Origin: Sphingomonadaceae bacterium
Lineage (GTDB): Bacteria; Pseudomonadota; Alphaproteobacteria; Sphingomonadales; Sphingomonadaceae
Assembly: GCA_009926135.1 (NCBI GenBank)
Contig: RFPL01000014.1
Span: 1-64,000, forward strand
Length of the DNA stretch: 64,000 nt
Direction: 5' to 3'
This document shows positions 34,051 to 43,355 of this stretch, one piece after another. A program made the translations under genes and the position numbers. The notes under the pieces are model-generated. The model did not search any database. It worked only from the letters and a program-made list of their open reading frames with translations, and had not been told where the DNA came from. Position 1 is the stretch's first letter, and the number at the start of each line of letters is the position of its first letter.

Positions 34051-36655
34051 GGCTTTTGCTCACCTGCTCGTAGGTGTCCTTTGACAGCGCGGGCGCAGCC
34101 AGAATCCGCTCAAGTTCGGCCCGCATCTGTGCGGCCCGGCCCGGCTCGATCCGCCGCCAGCGCCCCAGCGGGGCCACAAAGCGGGCTGCCGTTTGCGGAT
34201 TGACCGAATCCAGCGCCAGGATCAGGTCGGCGATCATCCGGTAGCCCCGGCCATCGGCCGCATGGAACGCACCGAGGTTGCCGGCCAGCGCCATGTAGAG
34301 CGCCCGGACCCGGTTGGGGTTGTTCAACGTGAAGTCCGGATGTCCGGCCAGCATGGCCACCTGGTCCAGCACCCGTGGATGGAGCGAGCCCGCCTGGAGC
34401 GAGAACCACTTGTCGACCACCAGCGCATTGCCGGCAAAGCGCTGGTAAAAGGCGGCCAGCTTGGTTTCCCGCAGCGGGTTGTCGAGACCGGCCAGAACCA
34501 TCGCGGCGCCCTGGCGGTCGGTCATGTTATCTGCCGCATCATACTGCGCGGTCGCCAACTCGGCCGCCAGGGCCGGAACGCCGGCAGCAAGGTAGACGAG
34601 CGCCTGGGTTTTGACCTTGCGGGCGCCGCGCGCCTCGGCAGAGAGGCTGTAAGGGACGGCGCTGGCGCGTTCGTGAAGCGCAACCAGCGCATCTTGCAGC
34701 TGTGCGCCCAGCCAGGCCTTCAACCCTTCGCGCTCCGCCCGGATCGCGCCAGGATCGGCCCGCTCGAACTGTTCGGCAAGGTAAGTCTCGCCCGGCAGCG
34801 CCATCAGCTCGCCGCGCATCAGGTCATCCAGCGCCGGGTCGGTAATCACCGCTGCCATGGCCCGCCCGATCGCATCGCGCCCGGTCTGCCGTTCTGCATC
34901 ACACAGCATCCCGCCGCCGATTGCCGAGACGAGGTGCTGGACGACGAGCTGCTGCAAGGCTTCGTAACGGGCGAAGGGATCGTCATCATTGGCAGCGAGG
35001 AATAGCAGGTCGCTGGCCGAACTGTTGATGTCGACCGTAACAGGTGCCGAAAAGCCCCGGTTGAGCGAGAGTACCGGCAAGTCAGCAAATCCAGGGAAGC
35101 TAAACTCGACTTGAGGTTCGCTTAGAGTAACTACTTGTTTACCATGGTGTTTCCCGGTTTTCCGGTCAAACAGCGCGATCTGCAGCGGGATCACCATGGG
35201 CTGCTTGTCTGGTTGGCCCGGCGTAGCTGGCACTTCCTGCGACAGGGTCAGGCGGGCCACATCGCCCTCGTGGCTAAGCCGTACGGTGACCTTCGGCGTT
35301 CCAGCCTGGCTGTACCACAAGCGGAATTGGGCAAGGTCGATCCCCGCCCCATCCTCGATCGCCTTGACGAAATCCTCGCAGGTCGCCGCCTCGCCATCGT
35401 GACGCTCGAAATAGAGGTCGCAGCCTTTCCGGAACCGCTCCGGCCCGACCAATGTCCGCATCATCCGGATCACTTCGGCGCCCTTGTTATAGACTGTGGC
35501 GGTGTAGAAGTTGGAGATCTCCTGATAGGCATCGGGCCGGATCGGGTGCGCCAGTGGCCCCGAATCTTCCGGGAACTGGGCCGAGCGCAGCACGCGCACA
35601 TCCTCGATCCGCTTGACCGGTGCGCTGCCCATGTCCTGGCTGAACAGCTGGTCGCGCAGCACGGTGAAGCCTTCCTTGAGGCTTAGCTGGAACCAGTCGC
35701 GGCAAGTGACGCGGTTGCCCGACCAGTTGTGGAAGTATTCGTGGGCGACCACGCCCTCGATCCCGTCATAGTCCATGTCGGTCGCCGTATCGGGATCGGC
35801 CAGGATGTAACGGGTGTTGAAGACGTTGAGCCCCTTGTTCTCCATCGCCCCCATGTTGAAGTCCGAAACGGCAACGATGTTGAACAAGTCGAGGTCGTAT
35901 TCGCGGCCGAACACTTCCTCGTCCCAGCGCATCGAATCCTTCAAGGCCTTCATCGCGTGGTGCGTGCGGTCCTGATCCCCATCGCGCACCCAGATGTTGA
36001 GATCGACCTGGCGGCCGCTGACCGTGGTAAAGGTATCGTGGTTGGCGACCAGATCGCCGGCCACCAGCGCGAAGAGGTAGCTCGGCTTGGGCCAGGGATC
36101 GTGCCATTCGGCCCAGTGGGTGCCGTCGGCTTGTTCGCCCGTCGCGGTGCAGTTGCCATTGGACAGCAGCACCGGGAACAGCGCCTTCGGCCCGCTCATG
36201 TGGACGGTATAGACCGAGAGCACGTCGGGCCGATCCAGGAAGAAAGTGATGCGGCGGAAACCCTCGGCCTCGCACTGGGTGCAGAGCATCCCGTTCGAGG
36301 CATAGAGGCCCATCAGCTGGGTATTGGCAGTCGGATTGATCAGCGTCTCGATCCCGACCTCGTGCGCCTCGCCGCTGAGCGGTATCAGGAGATCGCTGTC
36401 TTCCATCCGCCAGTCAGTCACCGCCGCGCCATCGACCCAGACGCCGGCCGGGGTCAGCCCATCGCCGTTCAGGCGCAGGATGCCGGCAGGTTCAGCCGCT
36501 GGGTTGCGCTCAACCGAGATACTGGCCTGGACCCGGGTCTGCTCCAGCCCGAGCGTAAACCGTAGCCGGGTCTGCGGGACCAGCCAGGCGGGCGGCAGGT
36601 AATCCTCGCGGCGGATGACAGGCGGGGCGACGGGGGGTGCTGAGATGGCGTCCAT
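34043..36655 (-). CDS. pepN: Aminopeptidase N (M1 family)
   Basis: An 870-residue cytosolic zinc aminopeptidase. The substrate-recognition GAMEN (NMGAMENKGLN) and the zinc site HEYFHNW with a downstream Glu (SLKEGFTVLRDQ) are clear; the C-terminal DUF3458 region continues to the end. Length fits the E. coli PepN type. The start is ATG 36653-36655 with AAGAAGGGGG directly upstream, though the spacing is short; an upstream TTG would add 10 residues. It is divergent from the epimerase-type gene. Confidence 0.95.
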   Translation of the reverse strand: MDAISAPPVAPPVIRREDYLPPAWLVPQTRLRFTLGLEQTRVQASISVERNPAAEPAGILRLNGDGLTPAGVWVDGAAVTDWRMEDSDLLIPLSGEAHEVGIETLINPTANTQLMGLYASNGMLCTQCEAEGFRRITFFLDRPDVLSVYTVHMSGPKALFPVLLSNGNCTATGEQADGTHWAEWHDPWPKPSYLFALVAGDLVANHDTFTTVSGRQVDLNIWVRDGDQDRTHHAMKALKDSMRWDEEVFGREYDLDLFNIVAVSDFNMGAMENKGLNVFNTRYILADPDTATDMDYDGIEGVVAHEYFHNWSGNRVTCRDWFQLSLKEGFTVLRDQLFSQDMGSAPVKRIEDVRVLRSAQFPEDSGPLAHPIRPDAYQEISNFYTATVYNKGAEVIRMMRTLVGPERFRKGCDLYFERHDGEAATCEDFVKAIEDGAGIDLAQFRLWYSQAGTPKVTVRLSHEGDVARLTLSQEVPATPGQPDKQPMVIPLQIALFDRKTGKHHGKQVVTLSEPQVEFSFPGFADLPVLSLNRGFSAPVTVDINSSASDLLFLAANDDDPFARYEALQQLVVQHLVSAIGGGMLCDAERQTGRDAIGRAMAAVITDPALDDLMRGELMALPGETYLAEQFERADPGAIRAEREGLKAWLGAQLQDALVALHERASAVPYSLSAEARGARKVKTQALVYLAAGVPALAAELATAQYDAADNMTDRQGAAMVLAGLDNPLRETKLAAFYQRFAGNALVVDKWFSLQAGSLHPRVLDQVAMLAGHPDFTLNNPNRVRALYMALAGNLGAFHAADGRGYRMIADLILALDSVNPQTAARFVAPLGRWRRIEPGRAAQMRAELERILAAPALSKDTYEQVSKSLG

Positions 36656-36748
36656 CCCCCTTCTTATCCGGGTGTTGCCCGCCAAGTCGAGCCGCGCGCG
36701 TTACAACGTGTCTCGACTCCGCCCGAACCCGGCGGCATGGGCAGGATC

Positions 36749-37531
36749 ATGCCGCGTCTGTTCATCTTTGGCCTGGGTTATACCGCCGCTCGCCTGGCCG
36801 CTGCTGCCGAGCAGCGCGGCTGGGAGATCATATCGACTGGCCGGGCCGGCACCTTGCGGTTCGACGATGCCGGATCGGTGCGGATGGCGCTGGCCGATGC
36901 TGATCAGGTGCTGTCCTCGGTCCCGCCCGGCGCGGATGGCGATCCGGTGCTGGAAAGCTATGGCGATGCCCTGGCGGGCAAGCCGCTGACCTACCTTTCC
37001 TCGACCGGGGTTTACGGCGATGCGGCTGGGGCCTGGGTCGATGAAAGCGCTGCCATCGGCAAGGGCCGGCGGACGGCCCGCGCCGAAGCGGACGCAGGAT
37101 GGCTGGAGCGCGGCGCGCGCGTCCTGCGGCTGCCCGGCATTTACGGGCCCGGCCGCTCGGCGCTGGAGCGCGTGCGTGACGGCAAGGCGCACCGCATCGA
37201 TCAGGCGAATCAGGTATTCAGCCGGGTCCATGTCGACGATATCGTCAGCGCGGCACTGCTGGCGATAACCGGACCCGCAGGAGCCTACAACATCGCAGAC
37301 AACCTGCCATGCAGCCAGAACGAAGTGATCGAGCACGCTTGCAGCCTGCTGGGCCTGCCCCAGCCTCCGCTGCAATCGCTGGACGAGGCCGGCCTCTCGC
37401 CCATGGCCCGCGCCTTCTATGCTGAGAACCGCCGCGTCGCGAACGGCAAGGCGAGGCGGGTACTGGGCTGGAGCCCGCAGTACCCGACCTATCGCGAGGG
37501 GCTAGCCAGCTGTCTGCTTGCGGCCCGATAG
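36749..37531 (+). CDS. NAD-dependent epimerase/dehydratase-type (YeeZ-like) protein
   Basis: A 260-residue Rossmann protein of the extended short-chain dehydrogenase class. The N-terminal nucleotide motif is FGLGYTAARLA, a YxxxK-type active centre is not evident (STGVYGDAAG occupies that place), and RLPGIYGPGRS, VHVDDIV and GAYNIADN are typical of the sugar-epimerase-like YeeZ group. The substrate is unknown. I choose the ATG at 36749, with GGCAGG upstream; an in-frame ATG at 36737 is possible. Its 3' end overlaps the convergent DMT gene by 30 bases. Confidence 0.82.
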   Translation: MPRLFIFGLGYTAARLAAAAEQRGWEIISTGRAGTLRFDDAGSVRMALADADQVLSSVPPGADGDPVLESYGDALAGKPLTYLSSTGVYGDAAGAWVDESAAIGKGRRTARAEADAGWLERGARVLRLPGIYGPGRSALERVRDGKAHRIDQANQVFSRVHVDDIVSAALLAITGPAGAYNIADNLPCSQNEVIEHACSLLGLPQPPLQSLDEAGLSPMARAFYAENRRVANGKARRVLGWSPQYPTYREGLASCLLAAR

Positions 37532-38407
37532 GGCAACCAGCAGGCCAGCCATGGCCAGCACCGCACCAGCACCGGCCAGCAAGCTCCACTGGTAACCTTC
37601 GAACAGCGTCGACAGGATCATCGCCACCACCGGTACGGCCACACCGTTGTAGGCCGCCGGACCCGGTCCCCATTCGCGGATCAGTTGCGAATAGAGCGGG
37701 AAAGTCAGCGCCGAGCCGACCAGGCCGAGGTAGGCTATCCCCGCCAGATAAGCCGGGCGTGGATCGAGCACCGGAGCGCCGACGGAGACGATCGCATAGG
37801 CTCCGCTGGCCAGCACGCCCCAGACCATCCCCCAGGCCATCAGCGAGACCACCGGCACGGCGCGGGCGGTCTGGGTGGCCTGCAGGAGATTGCCGATCGA
37901 GACCGAGAAGATGGCACCCGTGACCAGCAGCACCCCGGTGGTCACACCGCTATTAGGCGGAGCAATCCGGTATTCGTGGAGCATCAGCAGCGCGATTCCG
38001 GCCAGGGCTATGGCTGAGCCGGCCAGGAACCGCCGGGTCAGCGCCGCGCCCAGCACCAGCCGCGCGAGGATTGCGTTGGGCACGATCATCAGCGCGAAGA
38101 CCACGGCAACGAGGCCCGATGTCAGGTAATGCTCCGAGCGGTAGATCAGCTGGAAATTGAGGCTGAACTGGAAGAATCCCATGGCAATCGCGACGGCCTG
38201 TTCGCGGCCCGTCAACCTCAGCCGCTCGCGCCGCAGCAGGGCGAAAGCCGACATCGCAGTTGCCGCGAGGATAAAGCGCCAGACCACCGACCAGGCCGAT
38301 GGCACGGCACTGATCTGGTCCTTGATCACCAGCCAGGTCGAACCCCAGACCAGCGCCAGAAAGATGAACGCCGCGATGGAACGCGGCGTCAGCGTCACCC
38401 CGCTCAC
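37502..38407 (-). CDS. EamA/DMT-family transporter
   Basis: A 301-residue inner membrane protein with ten hydrophobic helices in two EamA repeats. The first opens with FIFLALVWGSTWLVIKDQ, a common EamA start, and the second with GAIFSVSIGNLLQ. Substrates of this family include amino acids and metabolites; none is indicated here. It starts at GTG 38405-38407, overlapping the threonine aldolase stop (GTGA). Export of threonine or a related metabolite is a possible link, by inference only. Confidence 0.88.
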   Translation of the reverse strand: MSGVTLTPRSIAAFIFLALVWGSTWLVIKDQISAVPSAWSVVWRFILAATAMSAFALLRRERLRLTGREQAVAIAMGFFQFSLNFQLIYRSEHYLTSGLVAVVFALMIVPNAILARLVLGAALTRRFLAGSAIALAGIALLMLHEYRIAPPNSGVTTGVLLVTGAIFSVSIGNLLQATQTARAVPVVSLMAWGMVWGVLASGAYAIVSVGAPVLDPRPAYLAGIAYLGLVGSALTFPLYSQLIREWGPGPAAYNGVAVPVVAMILSTLFEGYQWSLLAGAGAVLAMAGLLVALSGRKQTAG

Positions 38408-39405
38408 AGCGCGGCAATCGCGCGGGCAAGGGCCGTTACGTGTTCGGTCTTGCTGTTCCAGGCCGTGACCAGCCGCGCAGCCTCATCGCCCCAGTCATAG
38501 AACGAAAAACCTTGCCCCCGCAGCGCCTCGCGTTCGGGCGCGGTCAGGCGCAGGAATACTTCATTGGCCTGAACCGGGTGGAGCAGGCGGCCGCGGGCGG
38601 CACTGGCCAGCTCTTGCGCGGCCGCATTGGCGTGGCGTGCGTTCTGCAGCCACAGATCGCCCTCCAGCATCGCCAGCAGCTGTGCCGCCAGATAGCGGCC
38701 CTTCGATTGCAGGTGCCCGGCTCGCTTGCGGCGATAACGGGCGACATCGGCCAGGCCAGGTTCGAAGAAAACCAGCGCCTCGGCGCTCATCCCGCCGTTC
38801 TTGATCATGCCGAAGCTCAGCACCGCCGCGCCCTCACAGGCCTCCCACGGGGTGCAGCCCAGGAAAGCGACGGCATTGCCAAAGCGCGCGCCATCAACAT
38901 GCAGCGGCAACCCGCGCTCGCGGCAAAAGGCGGCAATCCCCGCCATTTCAGCTGGCGTGTAAGCGCGGCCATATTCGCTCGCCTGGGTGATCGAGACGGC
39001 GTGCGGCTGGACCTGGTGGACATCGTTGCGGATCGGATCGATCACTGCGGCAATGGCTTGAGGGGTCAGCTTCGCGCCCTCACCTTCGGCCAGCATCAGC
39101 TTGGCACCATGGAGGTAGAATCCGGGCGCCCCGCCCTCGTCGACCTCGATATGCGCTTCGAGATGGCAGACCACGCCGCCATGCGGCTGGACCAGGCTGG
39201 CGAGCGCAAGGCAGTTCGCCGCGGTTCCGGTCGCGGCCCACAGCACGGCGCAGTCCCGCCCGAAGACCTCGGCAAAGGCAGCATCGAGCCGCTGGCTCAA
39301 CGCATCGCCGTCATAGGGCGAATCGGGGGCGTCCGCCGCCTGCATCGCGCGCCACAGCGCGGGATGGACCGAAGCGGCATTGTCGGAGAGGAACAGCATG
39401 GACAT
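38404..39405 (-). CDS. Low-specificity threonine aldolase / beta-eliminating lyase family
   Basis: A 333-residue PLP enzyme of fold type I. The N-terminus FLSDNAASVHPALW, the substrate-site CHLEAHIEVDEGGAPGF, the cofactor-Asp segment HVDGARFGNAVA and the PLP-lysine motif SFGMIKNGG occur in the right order. By family it cleaves threonine and allo-threonine to glycine and acetaldehyde. I use ATG 39403-39405; the frame stays open far upstream, but that part is not family-like. No strong ribosome site is visible. The start lies only 51 bases from the divergent GNAT start. Confidence 0.88.
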   Translation of the reverse strand: MSMLFLSDNAASVHPALWRAMQAADAPDSPYDGDALSQRLDAAFAEVFGRDCAVLWAATGTAANCLALASLVQPHGGVVCHLEAHIEVDEGGAPGFYLHGAKLMLAEGEGAKLTPQAIAAVIDPIRNDVHQVQPHAVSITQASEYGRAYTPAEMAGIAAFCRERGLPLHVDGARFGNAVAFLGCTPWEACEGAAVLSFGMIKNGGMSAEALVFFEPGLADVARYRRKRAGHLQSKGRYLAAQLLAMLEGDLWLQNARHANAAAQELASAARGRLLHPVQANEVFLRLTAPEREALRGQGFSFYDWGDEAARLVTAWNSKTEHVTALARAIAAL

Positions 39406-39456
39406 ATTCTGCGCATTATGGCGGTAGACCTCGCCGTCAAGCATCAGGAGCCGATC

Positions 39457-39750
39457 ATGACCGAAGTGACTATAAGCCGCCATGGATCGGAACAGGCCGG
39501 TGAGTACCACGCCCACCTGCCCGGAGAGGCTGCCTTCGGACGGTTGACCTGGGTGAGGCGCGGCACTGTCCGCGTTGCCGAACACACTCTGGTGCCAAGC
39601 GAAATTGGGGGCCGCGGCGTCGCGGGCAGCCTGGTCGAGGCACTGATTGCCGATGCCCGCGAGCAGGGTTTCAAGATCGATCCGGTGTGCAGCTATGTCG
39701 CTGCGCAATTCGAGCGGCATCCGGACTGGGCCAACTTGCTGGCCGGGTGA
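39457..39750 (+). CDS. Small GNAT-like N-acetyltransferase (YjdJ type)
   Basis: A 97-residue protein of the short acetyltransferase group with CoA site VPSEIGGRGVAGSLVEALI and a C-terminal CSYVAAQFERHPDW segment, as in YjdJ/GTLF3B-like proteins. The substrate is unknown. CAGGAG lies 6-8 bases before the ATG and sets the start. The frame is open a long way upstream through the opposite strand of the aldolase, but only this part is a gene. Confidence 0.88.
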   Translation: MTEVTISRHGSEQAGEYHAHLPGEAAFGRLTWVRRGTVRVAEHTLVPSEIGGRGVAGSLVEALIADAREQGFKIDPVCSYVAAQFERHPDWANLLAG

Positions 39751-39826
39751 AGTTACCCGCCGGCTCAGGGCGAATGCTGAATCAGGGATGACGCATCCAT
39801 AGCCAGTCTGCGCGCAAGCGCGGGCA

Positions 39827-40216
39827 ATGGGTGAAGACGAACCCCACCACCTTGGCAGTTGCGGTCGCCGCGGGAACCCGCGACTGCGGCTGCGCCTGCC
39901 CGCGCTGTTGATCACGCTCCATGGCCAAGGTCCGGCCGTGCTCGAGAACGTATCCCGCTCCGGCGCGCGAATTTCCTCGCGCTTCGTGCTGCAAGCAGGC
40001 GAATCCTGCATCTTGCGGCTGCCCGGAATCGAACTGTTTGCCGATGTTGCCTGGTGCGCGCACTGGCGCTGCGGCCTGAACTTCGAACGCCCGCTTGCGC
40101 AGGCGCAGTTGCTGGCCTTGCGAGAGCTGGATGGCGTATCCCGACCAAGCGAACGCGACGCCAACAAGGATTGGGCGCGCGCCTTTGTGAACGGCGCAGC
40201 CGAACATCGGCGCTGA
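39827..40216 (+). CDS. PilZ-domain protein
   Basis: A 129-residue protein. RGNPRLRLRLPALL gives the arginine-rich RxxxR part and ENVSRSGARI the (D/N)xSxxG part of a PilZ domain, which may bind cyclic di-GMP. A short charged tail follows. No ribosome site is evident before ATG 39827, so the start is uncertain. It is convergent with tRNA-Thr, 18 bases away. Effector function is unknown; PilZ proteins of this size often act by protein contact. Confidence 0.68.
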   Translation: MGEDEPHHLGSCGRRGNPRLRLRLPALLITLHGQGPAVLENVSRSGARISSRFVLQAGESCILRLPGIELFADVAWCAHWRCGLNFERPLAQAQLLALRELDGVSRPSERDANKDWARAFVNGAAEHRR

Positions 40217-40234
40217 CCTGTCAGAAAGTACGAA

Positions 40235-40309
<75 letters not shown>

Positions 40310-40351
40310 CAACCATTCGGATAGCCCGCAGCGGCAAGGCCGGTCCGGGCA

Positions 40352-40375
40352 GGGGCGCGCTATTGGCCGCGCCCC
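40352..40375. other. GC-rich hairpin between tRNA-Thr and the small gene
   Basis: Eight-bp arms (40352-40359 and 40368-40375) with an 8-base loop, followed by CCTTGCTTTG on the plus strand. It may stop read-through into the 40421 gene, or belong to the tRNA promoter region. Confidence 0.35.
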
Positions 40376-40420
40376 CTTGCTTTGTCAAGCGTGAGCCTGA
40401 TAGCGCAGCACCGATTGCCG

Positions 40421-40558
40421 ATGAGTAAAGACGCCAGCCTTTCGCGCGAGGAGCGCCTAGCCGCGCAGCTCAGGGAAAACCTGCGGCGGCGCAAGGAGCA
40501 GCTGCGCGCCCTTTCCGGCAGCAAACCGCCCCTTCCCAAAGACCCATCCCCTCGCTAG
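40421..40558 (+). CDS. Very small basic protein (45 residues), unknown function
   Basis: ATG 40421-40423 to TAG 40556-40558. The product is strongly helical and charged: SREERLAAQLRENLRRRKEQ, then a Pro/Lys tail ending PKDPSPR. The Arg/Glu heptad-like pattern suggests an amphipathic helix or coiled coil. It sits 37 bases before gpmA on the same strand. It looks like one of the small conserved alphaproteobacterial proteins next to metabolic genes, but I cannot assign a function. Confidence 0.6.
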   Translation: MSKDASLSREERLAAQLRENLRRRKEQLRALSGSKPPLPKDPSPR

Positions 40559-40595
40559 GGGCGGGTGCTCCTAAGACAATTGCGGAGCGAAGCCC

Positions 40596-41282
40596 TTGCC
40601 GCGCCTGATTCTCGTCCGTCATGGCCAGTCCCAGTGGAATCTTGAAAACCGCTTCACCGGTTGGTGGGATGTTGACCTGACCGCCAAGGGTGAAGAAGAA
40701 GCCCGCGCCGCCGGTGCCCTGCTCAAGGCCAAGGGCATGCTGCCAACCTTGGCCTTCACTTCGCTCCAGACCCGCGCGATTCGCACGCTGCACCTGGCCC
40801 TGGAAGCCGCTGGACGGGTCTGGATCCCGGAAACCAAGGACTGGCGCCTTAACGAGCGGCACTATGGCGGGCTAACCGGCCTCGACAAGGCTGAGACTGC
40901 CGCCCGGCACGGCGATGACCAGGTCAAGATCTGGCGCCGCAGCTTTGATATCCCGCCGCCCGTGCTGGAAGACGGTTCCGAATTCGATCTCAAGGCCGAC
41001 CCCCGCTATGCCGGGATCGCGATCCCTTCGACCGAAAGTCTCAAGGACACGATCGCCCGCGTCCTGCCCTACTACGAGACGGCGATCGCTCCGGCGCTAA
41101 GGGCTGGCGAAGTCGTGCTGGTCGCGGCGCACGGCAATTCCCTGCGCGCGCTGGTCAAGCACCTGTCGGGCATTTCCGCTGCTGACATCACCGGTCTGGA
41201 AATCCCGACCGGGCAGCCGATCGTCTATGAGCTGGATGAGAACCTGACCGCGCTCGAGCGCTACTACCTGTCGGAGCGTTGA
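40596..41282 (+). CDS. gpmA: 2,3-bisphosphoglycerate-dependent phosphoglycerate mutase
   Basis: A 228-residue glycolytic enzyme. The phosphohistidine motif [10 protein letters not shown] is at residues 6-15, [13 protein letters not shown] and the second histidine in [13 protein letters not shown] follow. It starts at TTG 40596 with GGAG eight bases upstream. purE begins 2 bases after its stop. It belongs to the long rightward run to 50376. Confidence 0.95.
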   Translation: MPRLILVRHGQSQWNLENRFTGWWDVDLTAKGEEEARAAGALLKAKGMLPTLAFTSLQTRAIRTLHLALEAAGRVWIPETKDWRLNERHYGGLTGLDKAETAARHGDDQVKIWRRSFDIPPPVLEDGSEFDLKADPRYAGIAIPSTESLKDTIARVLPYYETAIAPALRAGEVVLVAAHGNSLRALVKHLSGISAADITGLEIPTGQPIVYELDENLTALERYYLSER

Positions 41283-41284
41283 AA

Positions 41285-41764
41285 ATGGGGGCACCTGTAG
41301 CCATCGTCATGGGCAGCCAGTCTGACTGGGCGACGATGAAGTGCGCGGCTGATGCACTGGACAAGCTGGGCGTGGCCTATGACGCCCGGATCGTGTCCGC
41401 GCATCGCACGCCGCAGCGACTGGTCGCATTTGCGACAAGCGCGGCAGACGAGGGCTTCAAGGTGATCATCGCCGGAGCGGGCGGCGCCGCGCACCTGCCG
41501 GGCATGGTCGCCAGCATGACGCACCTGCCGGTGCTGGGCGTGCCGGTGCAGTCCAAGGCGCTGTCGGGACAGGACAGCCTGCTGTCGATCGTGCAGATGC
41601 CTGCCGGAATCCCGGTCGGCACCCTGGCAATCGGCGAGGCCGGCGCGACCAATGCCGGCCTGCTGGCCGCCGCGATCCTCGCCACGACCGATCCGGCACT
41701 GGCCGAAAAGATCAAGGCCTTCCGCAGCGCGCAGAGCGCCGGCGTCGCCGAGCGGCCGAGCTGA
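41285..41764 (+). CDS. purE: 5-(carboxyamino)imidazole ribonucleotide mutase
   Basis: A 159-residue class I PurE that converts N5-CAIR to CAIR in purine synthesis. [10 protein letters not shown] binds substrate phosphate and SAHRTP carries the catalytic His; [12 protein letters not shown] follows. ATG 41285 has GGAG at good spacing (bases within the gpmA end); an alternative TTG at 41279 overlaps the gpmA stop. It is followed by purK after 18 bases, the standard pair. Confidence 0.96.
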   Translation: MGAPVAIVMGSQSDWATMKCAADALDKLGVAYDARIVSAHRTPQRLVAFATSAADEGFKVIIAGAGGAAHLPGMVASMTHLPVLGVPVQSKALSGQDSLLSIVQMPAGIPVGTLAIGEAGATNAGLLAAAILATTDPALAEKIKAFRSAQSAGVAERPS

Positions 41765-41782
41765 GGCGATGATCCTGCACCC

Positions 41783-42838
41783 ATGATACCGCCAGGCGAA
41801 ACCATCGGCATTCTCGGGGGCGGCCAGCTGGGCCGGATGCTGGCCATGGCCGCGGCGCGGCTGGGCTACCGCGTCCATGTTTTTGCGCCGGAACGCGATT
41901 CGATCGCTGCCGATGTCGCCGCGCAGTTCACTTGCGCGCCGTGGAGCGATGCCGCAGCCATGGCTGCCTTCGCGGCCGACTGTGCCGTCGTGACTTATGA
42001 GTTCGAGAATGTCCCCGTCACGCCGCTCAAGGCGCTGGGCGAAGTCGCCCTGTTGCCGGGCGCCCGCGCGCTGGAAGTGGCGCAGGACCGGCTGAACGAG
42101 AAGCGGTTTGTCACTGACCTTGGTGGCCGGCCCGCGCCCTACGCGGCGGTCGATACGGTCGACGACCTGGCCCACGCGCTCGATACCATCGGCGCACCCG
42201 GCATCCTCAAGACGCGCCGCGACGGTTATGATGGCAAGGGCCAGTGGCGGATCATGACGGATCACGATGCCGAAGGCGTGGTCTTGACCGGGCAGGCGCT
42301 GGTCTATGAAGGCTTCGTCCACTTCACCGCCGAATTCAGCGTCATCCTGTGCCGCGCGCAGGACGGCGCGATTGTGTTCTGGGACAGCGCCGAGAACGTC
42401 CACAAGGGCGGCATCCTCGATCGGTCGACCGTGCCGGCCGGGCCGGACGTCACCGCACAGGTCCCGGCAGCACGCGAACTCGCCGCGAAGGTTGCAGCAG
42501 CGCTGGACTATGTCGGCGTGCTTACGCTCGAATTCTTCGCGACCGCGGACGGCCCGGTATTCAACGAAATGGCCCCGCGGGTCCACAATTCCGGCCACTG
42601 GACCATCGAGGGTGCGCTCACCAGCCAGTTCGAGAACCACGTCCGCGCAATCTGCGGCCTGCCGCTGGGCGACCCCACGCTGGCGGCCAAGGGCGTCGAG
42701 ATGTGGAACCTGATCGGGGACGAGGCCCATGACTGGGCCCCGATCCTGTCCGACCCGCGCAACCACCTGCACCTTTATGGCAAGGCTGCGGCGCGCCCGG
42801 GCCGCAAGATGGGTCACGTCACCCGGCTGACGCTGTGA
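41783..42838 (+). CDS. purK: 5-(carboxyamino)imidazole ribonucleotide synthase
   Basis: A 351-residue ATP-grasp enzyme that makes N5-CAIR from AIR, bicarbonate and ATP. N-terminal GILGGGQLGRMLA, then the grasp motif LKTRRDGYDGKGQW and the metal-binding FNEMAPRVHNSGHWT. Its stop overlaps the folA start (GTGA). Confidence 0.96.
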   Translation: MIPPGETIGILGGGQLGRMLAMAAARLGYRVHVFAPERDSIAADVAAQFTCAPWSDAAAMAAFAADCAVVTYEFENVPVTPLKALGEVALLPGARALEVAQDRLNEKRFVTDLGGRPAPYAAVDTVDDLAHALDTIGAPGILKTRRDGYDGKGQWRIMTDHDAEGVVLTGQALVYEGFVHFTAEFSVILCRAQDGAIVFWDSAENVHKGGILDRSTVPAGPDVTAQVPAARELAAKVAAALDYVGVLTLEFFATADGPVFNEMAPRVHNSGHWTIEGALTSQFENHVRAICGLPLGDPTLAAKGVEMWNLIGDEAHDWAPILSDPRNHLHLYGKAAARPGRKMGHVTRLTL

Positions 42839-43329
42839 AGCAACGCGATATTTTCCTGGTCGTCGCGGTCGCCGCCAATGGCGTGATCGGGCGCGAGGGC
42901 GCGCTGCCCTGGCAGCTTCCCGCCGACTTGCGGCATTTCAAGGCGATGACCACAGGCAAACCGATGATCATGGGCCGCAAGACCTTTGAATCGCTTCCCG
43001 GCCTGCTGCCCGGCCGCCGCCATATCGTGCTGACCCGCGATATGAATTGGGCCGAGGACGGCGCCGAAGTGGCCCACTCGCCGGAAGATGCGATTGCGCT
43101 CGCCAATGCGCCGCATATCGGCGTGATCGGCGGGGCCGATATCTATCGCCAGTTCCTGCCCCATGCCGACCGGATCGAATGGACCGAAGTTCACGCCACG
43201 CCGGACGGCGATACCCATTTCCCGGATTTCGACCGCAGCGAATGGATTGAAGCGGCCCGCGCGGAGCACCCGGCAGATGGACGCATCCCGGGGTTTGCTT
43301 TCGTGACCCTGCTGCGTAAACCGGCCTGA
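42835..43329 (+). CDS. folA: Dihydrofolate reductase
   Basis: A 164-residue NADPH-dependent enzyme. VAVAANGVIGREGALPWQLPADL at the N-terminus holds the active-site region, MIMGRKTFESLP and the NADPH-binding VIGGADIYRQF follow. The start is GTG 42835-42837 inside the purK stop. Its place behind purine genes fits folate and one-carbon metabolism. Confidence 0.95.
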   Translation: MKQRDIFLVVAVAANGVIGREGALPWQLPADLRHFKAMTTGKPMIMGRKTFESLPGLLPGRRHIVLTRDMNWAEDGAEVAHSPEDAIALANAPHIGVIGGADIYRQFLPHADRIEWTEVHATPDGDTHFPDFDRSEWIEAARAEHPADGRIPGFAFVTLLRKPA

Positions 43330-43355
43330 TCGCAAGACTGAGGAAGGGGACGGCG

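Noticed and set aside
38440..39456. Long plus-strand frame running through the aldolase gene into the GNAT gene
   Set aside because: Only the part from ATG 39457 has family motifs and a ribosome site. The upstream part is antisense to the aldolase.
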